This document shows, piece by piece, positions 61,583-64,000 of a stretch of DNA of 64,000 bases. Position 1 is the first letter of the stretch; every line of letters begins with the position of its first letter. The DNA comes from Leucogyrophana mollusca. Lineage: Eukaryota; Basidiomycota; Agaricomycetes; Boletales. A model generated the notes under the pieces. It worked only from the letters and a program-made list of their open reading frames with translations. It was not told the origin of the DNA and searched no databases. The DNA lies in NCBI GenBank assembly GCA_021014945.1, contig MU266335.1, positions 62,001 through 126,000 on the forward strand, written 5' to 3'. The position numbers were made by a program, and so were the translations under genes.

Positions 61583-61943
61583 TCCATTATGTGATATATT
61601 AGTATTGCTGTCCGCTAACCATCGAACCTAGACCCAATGGAGTCAGTTCCCGTGCCTGGTGCGCCAACTTGCAAGACATAAAGACCCGATCCTGACTGTT
61701 TGTCACAGCTGACGCGACCACTAAAGGATCCGAGCCTGCCCAGCTGTCAACCGTGTCTCCAAATCGTCCTGCACAGTCAGGTAAGACATGCTCAGTTGCA
61801 GATTGTTGGTAGCTGTGACTCACATGTACACGATGTCAGAAGAGGCTGGGAGCTCTGATATAACTACATCTGAAGAATACCACCCTGGCGAAGCTCCTCC
61901 GAGTTCTAGCCATGCGCAAGATACCCCGTTGATCACACAATGA
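61575..61943 (+). other. Possible alternative C-terminal exons of SSK1
   Basis: If 61575-61631 is an intron (gtgtgt ... gctaac ... acctag) the SSK1 stop is removed. Exons 61632-61670, 61709-61780 and 61840-61943 then keep one frame to a TGA at 61941-61943. The added 70 residues are Ser/Glu/Pro-rich (ATTKGSEPAQLSTVSPNRPA; SSDITTSEEYHPGEAPPSSS). The middle intron would be a 38-base GC-AG one. Confidence 0.4.
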
Positions 61944-62815
61944 CGGTGGAGGGCGACCTTTGGAGAACTTGCGTGGCTGATCACGCCCATTCTCGTACCC
62001 TTCTATCTGAAGGTCGCCATGTTCTTCCGCAAATATATCTAGGATCCTCTTGGCATTCTCGTTCCCTTGGATTTCAGTTTTCTGGGTTTTATGTCGTTAA
62101 GCCGTCCAGTTACCCTGGTATCATTCCATTTGCATGTTCTCACATATCTCATTCACCGTACCTTTTTATCTTGGGATTTTGTAGGGGTTCGGGCTGTTGG
62201 CCTTTTTTTGTCGCTCTTTCATACCATGCTATGTTTCTTAAAACACGCGGTACTGCAACTTGTACGTACTCAGAGTCACTCAGGCCGAGTCTGGTGGATA
62301 GTGGAGGACATACACGCAGACCCCACCTGATCCTCCCCATTATGAACATTGTGCCATCATCACCCTTGGCATCTAAGTATACCGGTGTGGCGGCACTTGC
62401 CTTCCGCTGGCGTGCCACAAGCAAGGGACACAAAGAGGGTTTAAAACAAGTCATCTTGATAAGACAGATCTCAAGAGGACCGCCAGCTTTCTCGCTCGTG
62501 CTTTTCCTTGAGCTGACATTAAGTACCTATAAGCTCTTTGGCGGTGGCTCTGCCCAGGACTCCCCATGTTTCGTTAATTGGTGAACGCTGAACGACTAAT
62601 TTGAGGTTCGCGGCTACTGTTGCCGAGTGGTGCCGGGAAATTGTTGAGCGGCACCCATATTGAGTTGGTTTATATTTGTACTCCGCGCAATTGACACTCC
62701 GCCTTAGGGCGCTCATTGGGATGTTCCTTCTGAATTCTCCCAGCACGGTTGCAGCTCATTTCTCGCAAATTCTTCCTTTCATCTGTGCTGAATCGTTCCA
62801 TTGCCTTGCGCAGAT
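61944..62815. other. Intergenic region before the last gene
   Basis: 872 bases. A 214-codon frame at 61940-62584 has odd composition and no family resemblance and is taken as chance. Right end should hold the promoter of the next gene. Confidence 0.4.
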
Positions 62816-64000
62816 ATGAACGGTCTGCACGATTCTCACAAGCGAACATCCATCAGCCAATTACTCAATCCATCAAGCGACTCCTCTTCATCCTACTCCC
62901 ATGCTGCTCAGCTTCCAAGTCTTTCATCGCCTGCCGGTTTATCTCAATACCATAATCCCCAGAACAACCCACAAGGTGGATACGGTCAACCCATCGAGGC
63001 TGGCTCCTCCTTTCATCTGCGAGCAGCAAGCTGGGACCACGTCAGTGAGGACCAGTCTGCAGCGAAACGCAGAATCGACAACGGAGTAGCCGCCGGACGC
63101 TCGTATCCTATGCCGCCTCAAATCTATCCGGATGTCAACGGAGACATGGCTGCCCGGCAAGCCAGGGCGCGGATGGAGGAACCAGGCAACTTTGGCATGG
63201 CTGGGAGTGCATGGCCATCTCATCCCGAAGCCTCAAATGTATCGTATGGACCTCCAGTAGTTGCGCCAATGTATTCAGACGAGCGTACCTGTGAGCTCCG
63301 TTACTTCCCCTCTGTTCTCATGGTCGATGCTTATTCGCGGGATAGCTTTGTCTGGAGATTATCCTTCGAACAGTCAGCAGCCATTTACCCCGCATTTCGT
63401 AGAAGATATTTTCTGACCGCGCTTTATATAGATTCTTATAACGCCAACTATCATGAACAGCAAGCACAGGCTATGCAGAATCAACAGTCATCATGTAATT
63501 GTCGTTTGCTCCATCTTTCATCTGCTTCTGAGACCATGTGCGTATAAAGTGTTTCAGACTGCTGAAAGAGCTTCTGTTCGTGTAGCGGCTCGCGGAACTG
63601 CATTAGAACCCCAAGCAGCCCAACAGCAAAGATATACAATGGCATTTTATCCACCGCCCACGTCCTTTCCTGCAATAGTATATCATGCACCCCCTCCCAC
63701 ACAACCCCAGAAACGCCCGTCGACCGAGGTAGAGGAAAATCCGGCTCCGAAGACTAAGAAAGCGAGAACAAAAAAGGCTGCTGGTGAAAGCGCTGGTTCG
63801 TTTCACATTCACATTGGTCACGTTAGGCTGCTCAAATTATTTCCAAGGAGCATCAAAACGCGGATACAATGCAAAGAAGCGCAGTGAAGCCGCTCAGATT
63901 GCAGCACAAAATGGTTTCGCCATTTTAACCTCCTCAAAGTTTGATTGCTAACTTGGCGCCCAGCTCAGTTGATGCCGACGGTCTCCTATACTCAGGCCCC
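62816..64000 (+). CDS. Ser/Pro/Gln-rich putative nuclear regulator, 5' part only
   Basis: Exons 62816-63290, 63432-63494, 63586-63795, 63848-63913 and 63964 onward; about 283 residues are visible and the gene runs off the right edge. The N-terminus has HKRTSISQLLNPSSDS; the SISQLLNP type of motif recurs near the start of many fungal transcription factors. A Pro/Tyr-rich region and a basic stretch (KTKKARTKKAA, then SKRGYNAKKRSEAAQIAAQN) follow, the latter likely a nuclear signal or the start of a DNA-binding helix. The diagnostic domain is probably outside the window, so the family is not named. First intron is 141 bases, long for this window. Confidence 0.65.

Noticed and set aside
61940..62584. 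214-codon frame after SSK1
   Set aside because: Low-complexity aromatic composition, no family resemblance, no promoter or intron signals; taken as chance.

Overview
The window is nuclear DNA of a filamentous basidiomycete, most likely an Agaricomycete. Genes are compact and broken by many short introns, mostly 45 to 65 bases with CTRAY-like branch sites. The predicted proteins look typically basidiomycete: a Thn1/FlbA-type RGS protein, an Ssk1 response regulator, an Rds1-type ferritin-like protein and a GH79 beta-glucuronidase-like enzyme. Species cannot be fixed from sequence alone. All gene models were joined by hand from reading frame, splice sites and family similarity. For every complete gene the exon lengths add up to a multiple of three.

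Layout. 1-17 kb: a Zn2Cys6 transcription factor running off the left edge, the nuclear pore scaffold NUP120/Nup160, a small conserved protein, a cytochrome b5-like (MAPR) membrane protein and an RGS regulator of G-protein signalling, separated by gene-poor gaps of 2.4 to 3.2 kb. 20-32 kb: a conserved coiled-coil protein, an alpha/beta-hydrolase, UDP-xylose synthase, bystin/ENP1, a secreted GH79 enzyme and a second hydrolase. 32-44 kb: NOP9, the tRNA thiolase CTU1/NCS6, a tiny three-exon metallothionein, the sterol 3-ketoreductase ERG27, NOP58 and a serine carboxypeptidase. 44-64 kb: an Rds1-like protein, EAF, KRR1, an NCBP3-like RNA-binding protein, a conserved unknown, ESF2, ARS2/SERRATE, SSK1 and a partial Ser/Pro/Gln-rich putative regulator at the right edge.

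Functional links. ENP1, NOP9, NOP58, KRR1 and ESF2 all serve the early small-subunit (90S) ribosome assembly pathway and lie within 28 kb. EAF, the NCBP3-like protein and ARS2 act on nascent and capped RNA. RGS and SSK1 are signalling parts (heterotrimeric G protein; HOG-type phosphorelay).

Most unusual features. (i) A one-nucleotide exon in KRR1. (ii) An in-frame TAG in KRR1 at a near-invariant Tyr codon. (iii) An AT-AC intron just after the catalytic His codon of the carboxypeptidase. (iv) Five GC-AG introns in five genes. (v) A 35-residue metallothionein hidden in three exons. (vi) A nine-base exon in UDP-xylose synthase. (vii) An SSK1 whose long N-terminal part looks like a degenerate histidine kinase followed by a pseudo-receiver.
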